From Diplolepis rosae (lineage: Eukaryota; Arthropoda; Insecta; Hymenoptera; Diplolepididae): 64,000 nucleotides of DNA. Under the pieces are notes generated by a model. It did not search any database. It was not told the DNA's origin and saw only the letters and a program-made list of their open reading frames with translations. The translations under genes and the position numbers were made by a program. Positions 45,695 to 57,678 of the stretch are shown here, piece by piece (within the stretch, counting starts at the first letter, position 1; the number at the start of each line of letters is the position of its first letter). The stretch covers positions 16,182,001 through 16,246,000 of the forward strand of contig JAPYXD010000680.1 of the NCBI GenBank assembly GCA_030998225.1. The letters are read 5' to 3'.

Positions 45695-45700
45695 AATAAA
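45695..45700 (+). terminator. Polyadenylation signal AATAAA
   Basis: A canonical AATAAA 64 bases after the stop codon of the secreted peptide, followed by T-rich sequence from about 45718. This marks the probable 3' end of the transcript. Confidence 0.6.
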
Positions 45701-45719
45701 AATCATTACTTTGGATTTT

Positions 45720-48078
45720 GAGTCGATTAAAAATAAATAGTTTTCTTTTTTCATCCTATTTTCTCGATAGATTTCGAAATTATTTGCAATTATTGGTGAT
45801 AGAAAATCAATGAAATTATTTTTCAAATATGAGCTTTTCTGAAAAATTTGATTTCGTCACAACGTTATAACTTATAACGAGGAATATTCTTTATACTATA
45901 TATACATTCTTTAAATCTCTTCAAGGTTGAAAACCTGAGACATTGGAAATAGAAAAATGTAAAAAAATAATTAGAAAGAAGACAAGTAAAACAAAAAGTA
46001 AGAAATACGAGAAAAAATGTTCAGTAACAAGGACACAAAAAATAACAATTTTTTTATTGGGTGTGTAAATTTTAATGAATCAATTTAACCTGCTGAAAAT
46101 CGAAAAATTTACCGCAGAATAAAAATTTAATGTTGCAGACATTTGTCTATGCATATATATATATATATATTTAGAATGCGATTTGGTATTTTATGGGCAT
46201 AATAAATAATATTTCTTACAATGTATCCACAGAATAAATCATAAAACAAAGAGTAAAATTTATACTATAAATGATATAGTCAATCTCTTTATCTGGAAAG
46301 AGTCAATATAGACATTTTTTACCGAAAAAAATTTAACAATTATCTACTTTCTTATGATAAATAAAAAGGTGTAGGTATTATTTTTATTACGTTTCATCAA
46401 ATCAACACAAATTTTTACTTCAATTATAAACTAAATTTAATCAAATTAAAAAGTTATTTTTATATTTAGAAAGAATAATTAATTTGTTTATTTAAAGAAT
46501 TAATTAATTTGATCTCAAGAAATTTGGTTATGTATATATATATCTTAACTTTAGATATTATTAAGATTCGCCAAGTCAATAAATTATTCGTTGAACAGAA
46601 TAACATTGTTTTTCTCACCAGCTGCTTGCGCAATAAAGTTGCATATTCTCGATGAAACGATAAGTCCACACTATACGTGACAGTATTCGCAACAATTTCA
46701 CGCGTGTGGGTATTCATCGATCGGAAATAATTTTTTCGAAATTTCGCACACTTTAACCTTTTTCTGTTATAAAAACTGTAATCGTATATACATATAAAAG
46801 CTAATGGTTATGACATTATGAATAGATGCATACAATGTTCGAGAAGTGCCTTATATAAAGGGAGAATTATGTAAATGCGAAAAGGGGTTTATTAAGTTAA
46901 CATTTTATACAAATAAAAAAATTTAAATATTTGTAAAAAAATAAAAAATGTCTATGAATATTGATAGTTCCCATCTTCCTAGGTGAATAAAAATTATTCC
47001 ATTAAATTAAAAAGCTCCCACAACAAATTTTTTCCATATTTACATTAAGTTCAATTGTATCTTTATCAAAATTAATTGATAGAATCACAGAAATGTTATA
47101 CCTGTTTTAGAGGAATAAACCAATCATTTATATTTTGAAAATCCGTACAAATAAGTATTTCAATTTGTCAGCAGAAAAATATTGTTTTACAAACGAACTC
47201 ATCTCAGTCAGAATTCAATTTAAAAAATGATATTCACGGAAGAAGTGATAAAATCTCATATTTTTCAAAAAATTCTCAAACAATATTAAATGTTTTAGAT
47301 TTTTTCAAGAGGTCAATGACTATACTTACGCCAGCAATAAATTTCCATCACTTCGTTTTGATCGGATTTAATCAATGTTTTATATGAAAATAATGATAAT
47401 AAATAATTCATTACATTGCAAAGGCAAAACGAGAAGTAAATCATGCAACAGTTTGTTGAGAGTGTCAATAACATCTCATTTATTCATTGAACTCAAATTA
47501 CTAACCAAGCCCTTGCGACCGATATTCAATCTCATAATTTTATTTAAGAATCATTTCGCAATGATAAAATCATAAAAAGGATTTTATTTCGATCACGATT
47601 ACTTTATTATCATAAATTCACGTCACGGACACTTATCTTTACTTTTTCAAAAGACGAAATTTTTTATTCTATTCAATATAAAGTAATTGGAGAAATAACT
47701 TTTTAATAATTATATTCCAAATTTAAAACACTTGCGTAAAAAATGTAAATTTGAAGAAATTTATCCATTCTATAACAGCGGAAACCGTGTTAATCCGTTA
47801 GCCTGTAATCTAATTGTAAACGCCATGCCACACGAAAAACGGATATTACCTATTACGCAGGTAAATCACAAACTGCTTATTAACGTTGTCACTACTAACT
47901 TGACTTCAATATCAAAATCCGATTGCAATGTTGCAAGGTAACGATAAATATACTTATGCACTTTCCTTCTTTTATGCAACGTTAGATATTCAAATCAACT
48001 TTCAATTAACCCGTTTCGCCCTGAAATGAAGTAAATTTTGAAAGAAAAAATTGATTGATCATTTTCGGGATGCATACC
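45720..48078. other. AT-rich stretch with no recognisable gene
   Basis: About 2.3 kb without transposon ends or credible ORFs. A (TA)n run sits at about 46157-46171. CTTATATAAAGGG at about 46851 resembles a TATA region, but no ORF or donor with coding downstream follows. ORFs at 46466 and 47732 have no recognisable motif. Confidence 0.55.
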
Positions 48079-48081
48079 CTA

Positions 48082-48301
48082 CTCTCTAAATCTGAATCAG
48101 TCAAATTTTCACTGATTGAATCAGTGATTTGCCTTTTCACTGATTCACCAGTGAAAAAATATTTTTCACTGTCAAATCAGTCAATTTTCACTGGAATAAT
48201 CAGTGAAATTTGGCTGATTTACAGTAACCTCTTTTTAGCTATTTGAATCAGTCAATTTCCACTGATAATCAGTAGATTTTGAATGATTCAAATTTAGAGA
48301 G
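48082..48301. repeat. MITE of GAATCAGTCAAA blocks (copy 2)
   Basis: The ends CTCTCTAAATCTGAATCAGT and ATTCAAATTTAGAGAG are inverted repeats with TA outside both. Interior blocks match 26868-27140. From 48310 to 49600 I see AT-rich DNA only, with one short hairpin at about 49108-49176 (ATAGTTGTTTG/CAAACAACTGT). Confidence 0.8.
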
Positions 48302-49612
48302 TATTGTATTCTTGTCCGCTCTTTCCGATCCCAATGTCTTTTTTACGCTACCGTTCGCCATTTTTTCAATATGGCGATAAAAATATCAAAAAGTCACAAA
48401 AATGTCAATTTTTTTTTCATTATCGTATTTTTGAACATGAAAGTGTTATCTGATCGTTTCGATCGTCTAGATCTGGTGGCATTTTTTCTTTCTAATTAGC
48501 TTAATTATGCATGAGTTATACAGAAATGAATGTCATAATAACTATTTGCTCCCAATATATCCACACATTGCAAAAAATTCAATATGGCGGATGTTGTTAC
48601 TTTGATTTTAAGGCAAATTTCGTTTCTTCCATTATTGGATGTAATAGTTGTAGCTATGGTGGTAATTTTATCCAATGAAAAATATTTTTGTTTAATTGAA
48701 AGATTATAGGAATTTATTAGTATGCCTGTCCCAATTAATATATTCTTATATAGTCATAATTCAACATTCTTTTCTTGTTTCTTGTTTTTCCAACCGGTTT
48801 ATAAAAATATGGATACATAGTTGCTATATCAGAAGCAAAAACTAAAACTGGAAAAATTTGTATTTCAACGTCCAATATAGTAATAATTAATTTTAAATTG
48901 TCTAATTTGAAGATTTTTGTGAACAAATAACGAATTTCAGGAAAGATAAAATTGTAAAGTTTGCAATTTGATTAGATCAGGGATAAATCAATCGTACTAG
49001 CCGAGAGATAGCAATGTTGCCAACAATTATAACAGATTTTCAACGAGGTGGAATTGTTATGTATTAGAAATCATTATCACGGTGGTCTTCTCTTTTTAAT
49101 TATGGTCATAGTTGTTTGTGTCGTTACCCCACTTATCTTATCCACAGCCGATAAGCGAATGGCAAACAACTGTGCCATTTACGTTAAGGTAAAAAATCAA
49201 CAAGGAACGATTTTCTAAAAGATACACTTAATAATAAAGTATATAATAAAGAAAATTAATTGGAGCCTTTTCGTAAAAACTTATGTGAAATCTCAAGGAA
49301 AATCCTTTTAGACTGAAAATGAAAAATTTTTGCTTTTGAGGAGAAAAAATTTTTTTTAAAAAAATCAAACAAAAAAATTACTTCAATCGAAAAAATTGTA
49401 CTCGCATTTTTTTATTGCAAAAAATAATTTTAAAATTGTTTATAAAAGATAATAGCTGCATATAATATTAAATTGTGAAAAAAATTCGAAAACTTATCGA
49501 CAATTGCACTTGACTGTAAAATTTGTTGTAAAATTTCTACACAAACGAAGTTGACAGACGTTCTTTATCGTTTCTTGTTCTATTTTCAAAATTTCCAGGA
49601 ATCAGAAACAGC

Positions 49613-50290
49613 CTATAACGTCAGGATTTAGAGATATTTGAGGTTATGTGCTCGAAAAATGGGGTTTTTCGGTACTTTTGAGGTTATGTACTGGGCGCAA
49701 GAATTTTTTTTGGTTTTTTTCTCAAATGTCATCATTTAGAACTACTCTTTCCCTTCAAAATGAACTATTAAACAGCCACGAGCGATTTTTTTTCACAAAG
49801 ATACGGCCATATCGAGTTTTGACATTTATCCGAACAATCTTATGAGCATTCACATTGACTCTTTGGTACATACCATTCTGCATTCGAAAATTCATTTTGG
49901 TTTTGATCCTCGACATTGAATCTACCATCTTGGAAATGGAAATGTCAATCTTGCGACCTCATTTTCGTAATCAGCAACTCCGAAACCCCCGAGTAAGAGT
50001 TTTTAGAGAGCGAAATCGTTTAATTTCGTAAATTTCGATCCGCCATTTTGAATTCGCCATCTTAGAAATGGAAATGTCAATTTTCTGACTGTAAATTCTT
50101 ATTCACAGACCATCAAAACCTGTAAGCACAAATTTTCGAGATAAATTTTCGAATGCTAAATGGTATGCACTAAAGAGTCAATGTCACATAACCTCAAATA
50201 TCTCAAAATCCTGACGTGATAGGCTAATTCTGATTTCGGATTCGGATTCTACGTCAAAAATTACCCCTGATATGATCTTTCGTTGTCTAA
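49613..50290. repeat. Partly palindromic copy of the 16140-16640 repeat
   Basis: 49613-49905 is an inverted copy of 16280-16560, whereas 49985-50290 is a direct copy of 16140-16640 lacking its middle. The outer parts therefore pair (GAGATATTTGAGGTTATGTG against CACATAACCTCAAATATCTC). This suggests two insertions head to head, or a foldback derivative. The following 500 bp are AT-rich with a 98-codon minus-strand ORF (50261-50557) that overlaps the repeat and has no recognisable motif. Confidence 0.65.
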
Positions 50291-50818
50291 CAACAAATAC
50301 AAACCCATTATTTGCAGACCTGTGTAATGAGCTATTTCATTTAAAACATATTTAAAATATATTTGATTCCACTTAAGTAGTCGACCAAGAAAATTTGTTT
50401 CAAAACAGAAAATGCTTTTTGACCCCATTTCTATTTGCAAATTTGATAAACTTAAAAAAATAATCTTTAGATATAAAGAAAACTTTATCTGGGAGTATTT
50501 GAACAAGATTGATACTTTTGACTGCACTTTGATTAATAATGAATAATTACCAAACAAAAATTAAATTAAATAACGTATAAAATCATTTATTGAGTAAATA
50601 ATATTTAAATTCGAATCAAATAAAAGGTAATATCAATTCATAATTTCATTTCTACATCAAAAAGCATGAGCGGAAAGCATGTACATATATATTTGCATAT
50701 TAGATTATTTTATAACTGAAAATAAAAAGGCAGTTAAGAATAGTACATTTGTTAAAATAAGATAAAATTCATTCAAACTTACTATTAACGTCCTCTGAAA
50801 TTTTCTAATTTATCTTAA

Positions 50819-51922
50819 TAGTATATTATGTGCCTAGGCGCATAATGAGGGTTATTACGCGACGAGCGACAATGCTCGCAGGAGATCGAAGCCGAGACAA
50901 AGTCGAGACGAAGCCGAGGCGCGATCAGTCCTACGAGCATTTTAGGCGAGTCTCGTAATCACCCGAATTGTGTGCATTGGCACATATTCTATTTTATGTG
51001 ACTTCGGCGCATATACGAGTTTTTATGCGTACACTTGAATCCAATCTGAAAAGGTCGAAATTTCTGTGATTATCGCTCATCTCACTTGACATTTCGCGAA
51101 AACTTCTGGCCATTTTGATATTCTCGATCTTGTGTAGTAGAAGCGTGTTGTAATAGACGCATGCGTAGTTCAAATGTACAAGGTTTTGTCAGTACGGTGC
51201 CAACGCTGTACGAAGAATAAGAAGAACAAGAAGAAGATTACGCTCCGCTGTATTGTTATAGGCACATGCGCACTTCAATTTTTGCATTACATTCCTCTGT
51301 TTCGTAATACACAACATTACGCTACTCTCAACTGTAGCGTAAAACGAGTTTACGCGCCAGAGGCACATAAAATAGAATATGTGCCAGTGCACACAATTCG
51401 GGTAATTACGAGTCTCGCTTAAAATGCTCGCAGGACTGATCACGCCTCGGCTCCGTCTCGGCTTTGTCTTGGCTTCGATGTTCTGCGAGCATTGTCGCTC
51501 GTCGTGTAATAACCCTCATTATGCGCCTATGCACATATAATACTATTATGTGACTTCGACGCATTTACGAGTTTTTCTGAGTACACTCGAATCCAATCTG
51601 AAAAGGTCGAAATTGTCGTGATTATCGCCTATCTCACTTGACATTTCGCGAATACTTCCGGCCATTTTGATTTTCTCGATCTTGTGTAGTAGTAGCGTAT
51701 TGTAATAGACGCATGCGCAGTTCAAATGTACGAGGCTTTTTCAGTACGGTTTCAACGCTGTACGAAGAAGAAGAAGAATAAGAAGAAGATTATGCTCCGC
51801 TGTATCGTAATGGGCGCATGCGCAGTTCAATTTTTACGTTATGTTCCTCTGTATCGTAGTTAACAACATTACGCTACTCTCAACCGTTGCATAAAAACGC
51901 GTTTATGCGCCGGAGGCACATA
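50819..51922. repeat. TATGTGCC-family array, copies 5-6
   Basis: A full unit (TAGTATATTATGTGCC at 50819 to AGGCACATA at 51369) is followed by an inverted head (GTGCCAGTGCACACAATTCG to GCACATATAATACTA at 51545), and then by a headless direct unit (51546-51922) ending GGAGGCACATA. NRF-1-like GCATGCGCAGTTCAA sites occur at about 51712 and 51808 and a mutated one at 51160. Each unit has an AAGAAGAAGAATAAG run. The layout suggests insertion of one copy into another or rearrangement of a dimer. Confidence 0.75.
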
Positions 51923-52000
51923 AAGTTTATTAAAGTATATACAGGGTGAGTCATTAATCTTGAGACATTGAAATATCTCAAGAGGTACGCATCGTATGTA

Positions 52001-52249
52001 TCAGGTGTACAAATAAGTTTCCGCCGTTTTATAAAAAAAATAGGGCATTTATTGTAGAAGAACGGAACCTTGTGTTTTATTCGAAGTATTGTCCATGTAC
52101 AAGTTCTTGCGTTTGGCACGAATCTTGATTCAATAATGCTTCCAATTCCGCGTCTTCGTACACTTTCAGCCTTCCTCTACGTTCTTTGTCTTCGATGTCA
52201 AATTCACCGTTCTTAAACTTTTGAAACGACTCACGACAACTTCTCTCAC
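52001..52249 (-). pseudogene. Mariner transposase N-terminal fragment with its terminal repeat
   Basis: A terminal repeat TCAGGTGTACAAATAAGTTT follows a TA at 51999-52000. On the minus strand from 52249, SFQKFKNGEFDIEDKERRGR is the HTH1-to-linker segment of a mariner transposase, followed by EDAELEALLNQDSCQTQEL at the start of HTH2. The catalytic domain is absent, because the fragment jumps straight to the terminal repeat. The upstream part is cut by the TTAA element at 52250. A CAGGGTGAGTCATTAATCTT segment at about 51942 may be the end of yet another element. Confidence 0.7.
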
Positions 52250-52792
52250 TTAAGGTAGTACTGTCGGTACGTAACCAATCAAATGAGTACTTTTTCTCAT
52301 TTGCTTCACGCAGTATCTAAATTTGTCAACGTCGCATAAGAAAGCGACTATACATGTGTGTATAGCAGATGACTTCTTACGATACGTGAATGGCGCGCGA
52401 TTTCACTTATTCTGCGGCGTTGCCACGTCTATTTAATCGCCGTCAGTTACTGGAGAAAAATTATATTTTTGCTTACTTAATTGGATGTTGCTACGCTTAC
52501 ACATATCCAATTGAGATGTTTTAACTTGCAAAATGATGCTTATATCACTAATCAATGCACCAGTCATTTTTATTAAAATCTGAACGGTAGTTATTGTAGG
52601 ATTTGTAAATGAACTTGGTTTCCTATAAGGTTAGGTGTTAATCGTCTCAAAATGCAATTACTAATTACTTCCCTCCAGTGCACCCTAGGTCCTCAAAAAT
52701 GTAACTGAGTCATTTCTGGCTTAATGTACACCAGTGACTTCAATTTTATCAGTATCTGAACGGTATTTCTATTTACGATAGTACTACCTTAA
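52250..52792. repeat. TTAA-flanked MITE (GGTAGTACTG ends), copy 2
   Basis: TTAAGGTAGTACTGTCGGTA on the left and GATAGTACTACCTTAA on the right, about 543 bp, nearly identical to 35900-36444 in order and sequence. It interrupts the mariner fragment at 52001-52249. Having two copies makes the TTAA limits secure. Confidence 0.8.
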
Positions 52793-52803
52793 GGCAGCCT
52801 CAC

Positions 52804-53178
52804 CATACCATCTGATCAAATACGACCCGGACTGGTCCAGTTATACCGCGTGCGCTAACCGAAACAGTAAAAAGGTTTTTTTCTAGGTTGGTAACACCTT
52901 CTTTGATAGCCGTGTGAAGTTAAGCGGGAGACGTCCATTAGTGTGTGTTTGGCAGCCATTGGTTTACGACGGGAAAAGTTTGTCTGATGATTTTTACTAC
53001 GGAAAAAAATTGAACAACGAGTTTGCTTGAAATTTTGTGTCTTCAATGGAATTACGGCTACGGAATCATTGAGTGTTGCAGAAGTATTTTGGGGAGTCTA
53101 GTCTATTGAGAACACAAGTATTTGAGTGGCATAAAGCATTCAGTGAGAGTCGTGAGGTCGTAGAAAACTTGCCTCATG
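52804..53178 (+). pseudogene. Mariner 5' end and N-terminal transposase, truncated
   Basis: The left terminal repeat CATACCATCTGATCAAATAC is the same as that of the 56434-57384 element, here in plus orientation. The leader CGGACTGGTCCAGTT and the reading MLQKYFGESSLLRTQVFEWH then HKAFSESREVVENLPH follow (HTH1). Homology ends at about 53178, so most of the gene and the right end are missing. Sequence identity to the other copy is high over the shared part. Confidence 0.8.
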
Positions 53179-53335
53179 CAAAATATTTACCTCCTGAATC
53201 TATAAGTTTCATTGAATCTAAAAGAAGTGGTCGAAGTTACAACACTTTAAATTTGTCTAAACATTAAATTGTAGCTAAAGAGTTGATGTCATTGCATAGT
53301 ATTGTCAATTCATTTTCAGGACCGAAATCAAATTA

Positions 53336-53566
53336 CAGTCAAGACTCGTTTATTGCAAGGCTCCGAAACGATCGAGACTCGTTTATTGCAAGACGAGAGG
53401 GGCTCCCACCACCGTAACTATCGGTAAGGTTGGTTTTCAGAACAAGCAGTAGATTGGTTTTCGCCCCAACTAGAGTGCTGCACGTACAGCAAAGGTGGGG
53501 GTTAGGGGAACGCTCGGACCATGCAATAGACGAGTCTCACGCCTTGCAATAAACGAGTCTTGACTG
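53336..53566. repeat. MITE with CAGTCAAGACTCGTTTATTG ends
   Basis: The left CAGTCAAGACTCGTTTATTG and right CAATAAACGAGTCTTGACTG ends are perfect inverted repeats with TA outside both. The left 45 bp are internally duplicated (GAGACTCGTTTATTGCAAG appears twice). The CAGT start and TA target fit pogo/Tigger-type elements. From 53570 to 54950 I see no assignable feature. Confidence 0.8.
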
Positions 53567-54959
53567 TACAGATTTTGAAATTTTACGAGTAGCATATTTG
53601 GAAAAATGGATTTTCCGCTATATCGTAAAAACAAGAGCTGATTAAGCAAAACCATAGTCATTTTCCAATTCGGCGGGCAGGAAATAGCCTAGAAACGTTA
53701 TGAGATCCTTGCAATATTAGGCATTTTTTGTTAACCAGTATAACTCAGAACACCGCATCTGGACTTAAAAATATTGTCCCGAACACAGATACTCAATAAA
53801 AAAGTCAATGAGAAAAACATCTTGACTTTGATATTAATAAACTGGGCTTTAGACACTTTAGATCTCCTGCATACAAAATGATTGATATTCGGACTTGTAA
53901 ATAGTATTCTATATTAATCTTATCACGTACTAAAAAATACCAAGTTTCATTCATATCGGTTATTCTGTTCGGAAAATGCTGTAATCTTTCCTGAACCTTA
54001 ACCCCTGAAAACCACTTCCGGTAGACTTATCGAGCTAGAATCTCCTTTCAATATTCACCACCACGAAGAAGTCATTTCGATTCAGAATTTCAGCTCAACA
54101 TCATTAAACTTGTGGGAAAATTGTACAAACAGGGTGGGTCAAAAATCTCGGAACGATCAAATATTCCGGAACAATTGAGTTTTAGGGAAAAATTTTTTAG
54201 ATAAAAGTTGTTAGACTTTAAAGGTTTTATTTACTGGTGGACTTATTCCTGGATTTGGGCCCCTAATTCAGGCAAAACTGGGCCCAAGACAGTTTCTATT
54301 ACAGATTTGGATTCTATTCCTAATCATTTTTTCTTGAACCCTTTATAACAGCCCCAAAATTTTATTATAAAAGTTAAGTGTGTTTAACTTGATTGAATAG
54401 AATTAATGTGCCCATCAGATGAAAGATGGTTCTGAGAAACACCAAAATTATTTTCAAATTCACAAGACTACTCATCGGTACCAGAGATATTTCAGATAAT
54501 AATCGAACTCTTGTAGAAACGATAATAATAACCACCACATCCAGAAATTTCGACTTCAACTTTCCAAATACGAAGCTATCAGAAACAGAATAAATAGGTA
54601 TAGATGTAAAAATGCCATCAATCCGATCTACCTCTTTATTTAAAAAAGAATTAAAAATCCTCTAGCTTTCGATCCTCAATTTGAGTCTTTTTCAAGAGCT
54701 ATCAAAAAATCATATAAAATCTAAAATTATTTAAACATTCATCACAATGAAAAGTAAATACGAAATATTTTTAACAATAAAAACAGAACTTACAGAAAAA
54801 AGTCAGTAGATACATCATGTCCAAAACACTTATTTTCATAAAATTTCGATAAATAAAATTGATAAAAATTAACTAAAATTAAAAACTACGTATAACGACC
54901 AGCACATATCATGGTCGAAGGCAAGCGGTCACTAACATAATATAGGAATAGAATAAATA

Positions 54960-55768
54960 GGGTTACCAGATCGGTCGGGCGAAGAACCAGGAAACTCAAA
55001 CATCTTTCATATGAACCCTAAAAAAAAGGTCACTATCTTCATTCTCTTCCTCTAATCCACAATACGTCCACTACCATGTATGTATAGGAGGGTACTTAAA
55101 AAAGTGAAAATGAGCATCAGCGCCGCCAAGTTATGATAGCAAGAACTAATATCAATGCAAACGAAACCCCCGTACCCCGCAACCCGAAATCCATTAAGAA
55201 GGTGGGCATTGAATGACATTGAAATATTAATACCTGAAAAAAACGGAATCAAGAATGAAACTTTTGAATTCCTTTCAATGCCTAGGAATTAAAATGCGTT
55301 CAAAAGTTTTATCCTCGATTCCATTTCTTTCCAGACTGACATTTCAATGCCATTCAATGCCCACCTTCTTACTAGGTATATTCTAAAGAGCGGAAATTTT
55401 TAAAACGTGAATCAATGATTTATACCATCTGATTTTATCAAAAGAATATCAAACTGTGGTTGCTATGGTTACAACAGGTTAAAAAGAACATCAGTAACGA
55501 CAATAGCGCCACCACTTGTTGATAGCAAACACTATAATTCGTTCCTCTTTTCTCTTATATGAGTGGACCCACTGTGCTCTAATCGTCACGCATATAAAGG
55601 AAATGGTGTTAAGTCACCATAAGAAACTATACACTAGCGCTTCTCGCGCTATTTTTACAAACTAAATCCAGAATTGAATAGCGCGCGCGTTTCTATAAAG
55701 TCGCGTTCAGTATTATGGTGAGACACACAACCATATAACTGTGATTATAGAAAACGTCTGGTAACCCT
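54960..55768. mobile_element. 810-bp element with GGGTTACCAGA ends
   Basis: The left GGGTTACCAGATCGGTCGGG and right AAAACGTCTGGTAACCC are inverted repeats. It is non-autonomous, as the only sizeable ORF (55052-55252, minus) is not protein-like. A second foldback is nested at 55196-55371. hAT elements often have similar ends, but no clear 8-bp duplication is visible. Confidence 0.6.
55196..55371. repeat. Nested foldback (AAGAAGGTGGGCATTGAATG)
   Basis: AAGAAGGTGGGCATTGAATG on the left pairs with CATTCAATGCCCACCTTCTT on the right. The inner arms (GGAATCAAGAATGAAACTTT against AAAGTTTTATCCTCGATTCC) also largely pair. It is 176 bp and lies wholly within the 54960-55768 element. Confidence 0.8.
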
Positions 55769-56433
55769 AAGAATAAATATTTGCGCCCCTTCAATTTGAA
55801 GATAGAATATGTAGCATATATTTCTCAGAGCTTTCCTACTTGCTATTTGTAATCAAATATCTCGAAAATTTTAACAATAAGAATAAAATGCAGTAATTAT
55901 CTAATGACGGACTATGATCGAAATTCGACGAATGGATACTGACCAATTTGAAGTTTTGCACAACTTTTTTTGAAGCATTTTTGAAGTGCCACGTTTTATT
56001 CATTAAGAAAAAAAAGAAATTTTTGAAGTACGTTGAGTAAATTTATTGACCCGAAGAATTTCTATAATTTGAGCGAGTAAAATTATAAAAATGATTCTGA
56101 TTATTCAAAATTACGATAAAACAAGATTGATCAATTTTCTCTGCATTATCTACTTTTGAAATAACTACGAATCAAGATTATAAATACGGAGAAGTTCCAT
56201 GACACAGAATAACCTCAAACTTACGCTTCAGGAAAATTGTTTAGTATTGATTCGATACGCAGAAGTCATTAGTACTCTTGACAATCAATAAAAGGTAGCA
56301 AAGAATAACACAGTTAAAATATTACATAACTGGAAATTTACACCTTTTTCTTTCAAAGAAGATACAAATTCATGAGAATAACTTCAGCAAAAGTGTACTA
56401 ACATAAAATATACCAATGGCATAATAAAATGTA

Positions 56434-57384
56434 CATACCATCTGATCAAATTTGACCCTAGCTGGTTAAAAAAAAAACATTTTTATGTATTTTAATACAA
56501 ATCTTTATTAATGCCTTCAAAATAGGCTCCTTGTGAGCCAATACTAGCATGCCAACGGCTAATTCAATTCTTCAAACACTTCTTGTAGGCCTCGGCCGGT
56601 ATGGTCTTTAGTTCCTTCAGCGAATTTCTTTTTGTGGCCTCAATCAACTCATGGCGCGTTTCCTGGAGCGGATATTTGAGTTTTGGAAACAGGAAAAAAT
56701 CACTGGGAGCCAAATCTGTCGAATGCGGTGGGTGAGCAATGACTGTTGTTTCGTGTTTAACCAAAAATTCAGTCACAATCAGGCTAGAATTCACGTTCTT
56801 TTTGCAAAAAATTCAGGACTTTTGGTACGAGTCTGGTAGCGACGCGCTTCATATCCAAAACATGAACTACAATGTGTTGAGTCGATCCATAAGAGATGTT
56901 GAGAGCCTCTGCTAGCTCTCTAATGCCAACACGACGATTTTCGAGCACAATTTTCTTCACTTTTTCGATGTTATCGTCGTTAACAGAGGTGGATGGACGA
57001 CTCGCATAAGGCAAGTTTTTTACGACCTCGCGACCCTCACTGAATGCTTTATGCCACTCAAATACTTGTCTTCTCAATAGACTAGACTCCCCAAAACACT
57101 TCTGCAACATTTTCTACGATTCCGTAGCTGTAATTCCATTGGAAACACAAAATTTCAAGCAAACTCGTTGTTCAATTTTTTTTTTTCCATAGTAAAAATC
57201 GCCAGACAAACTTTTCGCGTCGTAAGCCAATGGCTGCCAAACACACACTAATGGACGTCTCCCGTTCAAACTTCACATGACTGTCAAAGAAGGTGTTACC
57301 AACCTAGAAAAAAACTTTTTGCCGTTTCGGTTTACGCGCGCGGTTCAACTGGACCAGTCCGGGTCAATTTGATCAGATGGTATG
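56434..57384 (-). mobile_element. Mariner element, internally deleted
   Basis: CATACCATCTGATCAAATTT at the left and AATTTGATCAGATGGTATG at the right are inverted repeats. TA precedes the left end; the right TA is mutated. It is 951 bp, so about 350 bp are missing from the centre of the gene. The region before it (55775-56430) holds no recognisable feature. Confidence 0.85.
56564..57115 (-). pseudogene. Mariner transposase with deleted centre
   Basis: Read leftward: MLQKCFGESSLLRRQVFEWH (HTH1), RPSTSVNDDNIEKVKKIVL (linker), RRVGIRELAEALNISYGSTQ (HTH2) and RVATRLVPKVLNFLQK are all in one frame down to about 56784. The frame then passes, through the deletion and a -1 shift, to LVKHETTVIAHPPHSTDLAP and PSDFFLFPKLKYPLQ with the third catalytic aspartate, ending at KKCLKN. 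The first two aspartates are absent. The DNA-binding half is the best-preserved transposase domain in the window. Confidence 0.85.
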
Positions 57385-57601
57385 ACTTATGCACTTCTAT
57401 ATGTATGGATAACATAAACAGTATTTCATTAAATGGTCACTAGTCAGCGCTTTCATTTTTTGCGGTATATTTAAATTCAAGTTCAAAAGAGCGTTTGAAA
57501 ACTAGTAATAAATGGCAGGTAAATATAGTATAATTGTAGTAATATTTCAAAGATTCATTTTATACAATTGGAATTTTTTATTTTTCATATACCTCGAGAC
57601 T

Positions 57602-57678
57602 TTGTTAGTTGTTAGTTTATTGTTTATTGTTAGTTTTTAATTTTTTTTTAGTTAGTTGTCTGTTTATTGTTAGTTGTG
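57602..57678. repeat. TTAGTTGT/TTTATTGT tandem stretch
   Basis: Degenerate repeats of GTTAGTTGTTAGTTTATTGT. The following stretch to 59880 contains a moderately GC-rich piece at 57780-57970 with AATAAA signals (possibly an LTR fragment, limits unclear), a GCCCAGGC-rich patch at 58600-58680, another GC-richer piece at 58975-59130, and self-complementary ATTAGTTGAAT-type blocks at 59380-59600 that look like a decayed MITE. None can be assigned. Confidence 0.5.

Noticed and set aside
46851..46863. TATA box of another gene
   Set aside because: CTTATATAAAGGG is a good match, but no donor, coding exon or ORF follows on that strand within a plausible distance.
49108..49176. Second pre-miRNA-like hairpin
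   Set aside because: The outer 12 bp and inner 6 bp pair, but the middle is unpaired and the arms differ in length by six bases, so it is much weaker than the one at 63659.
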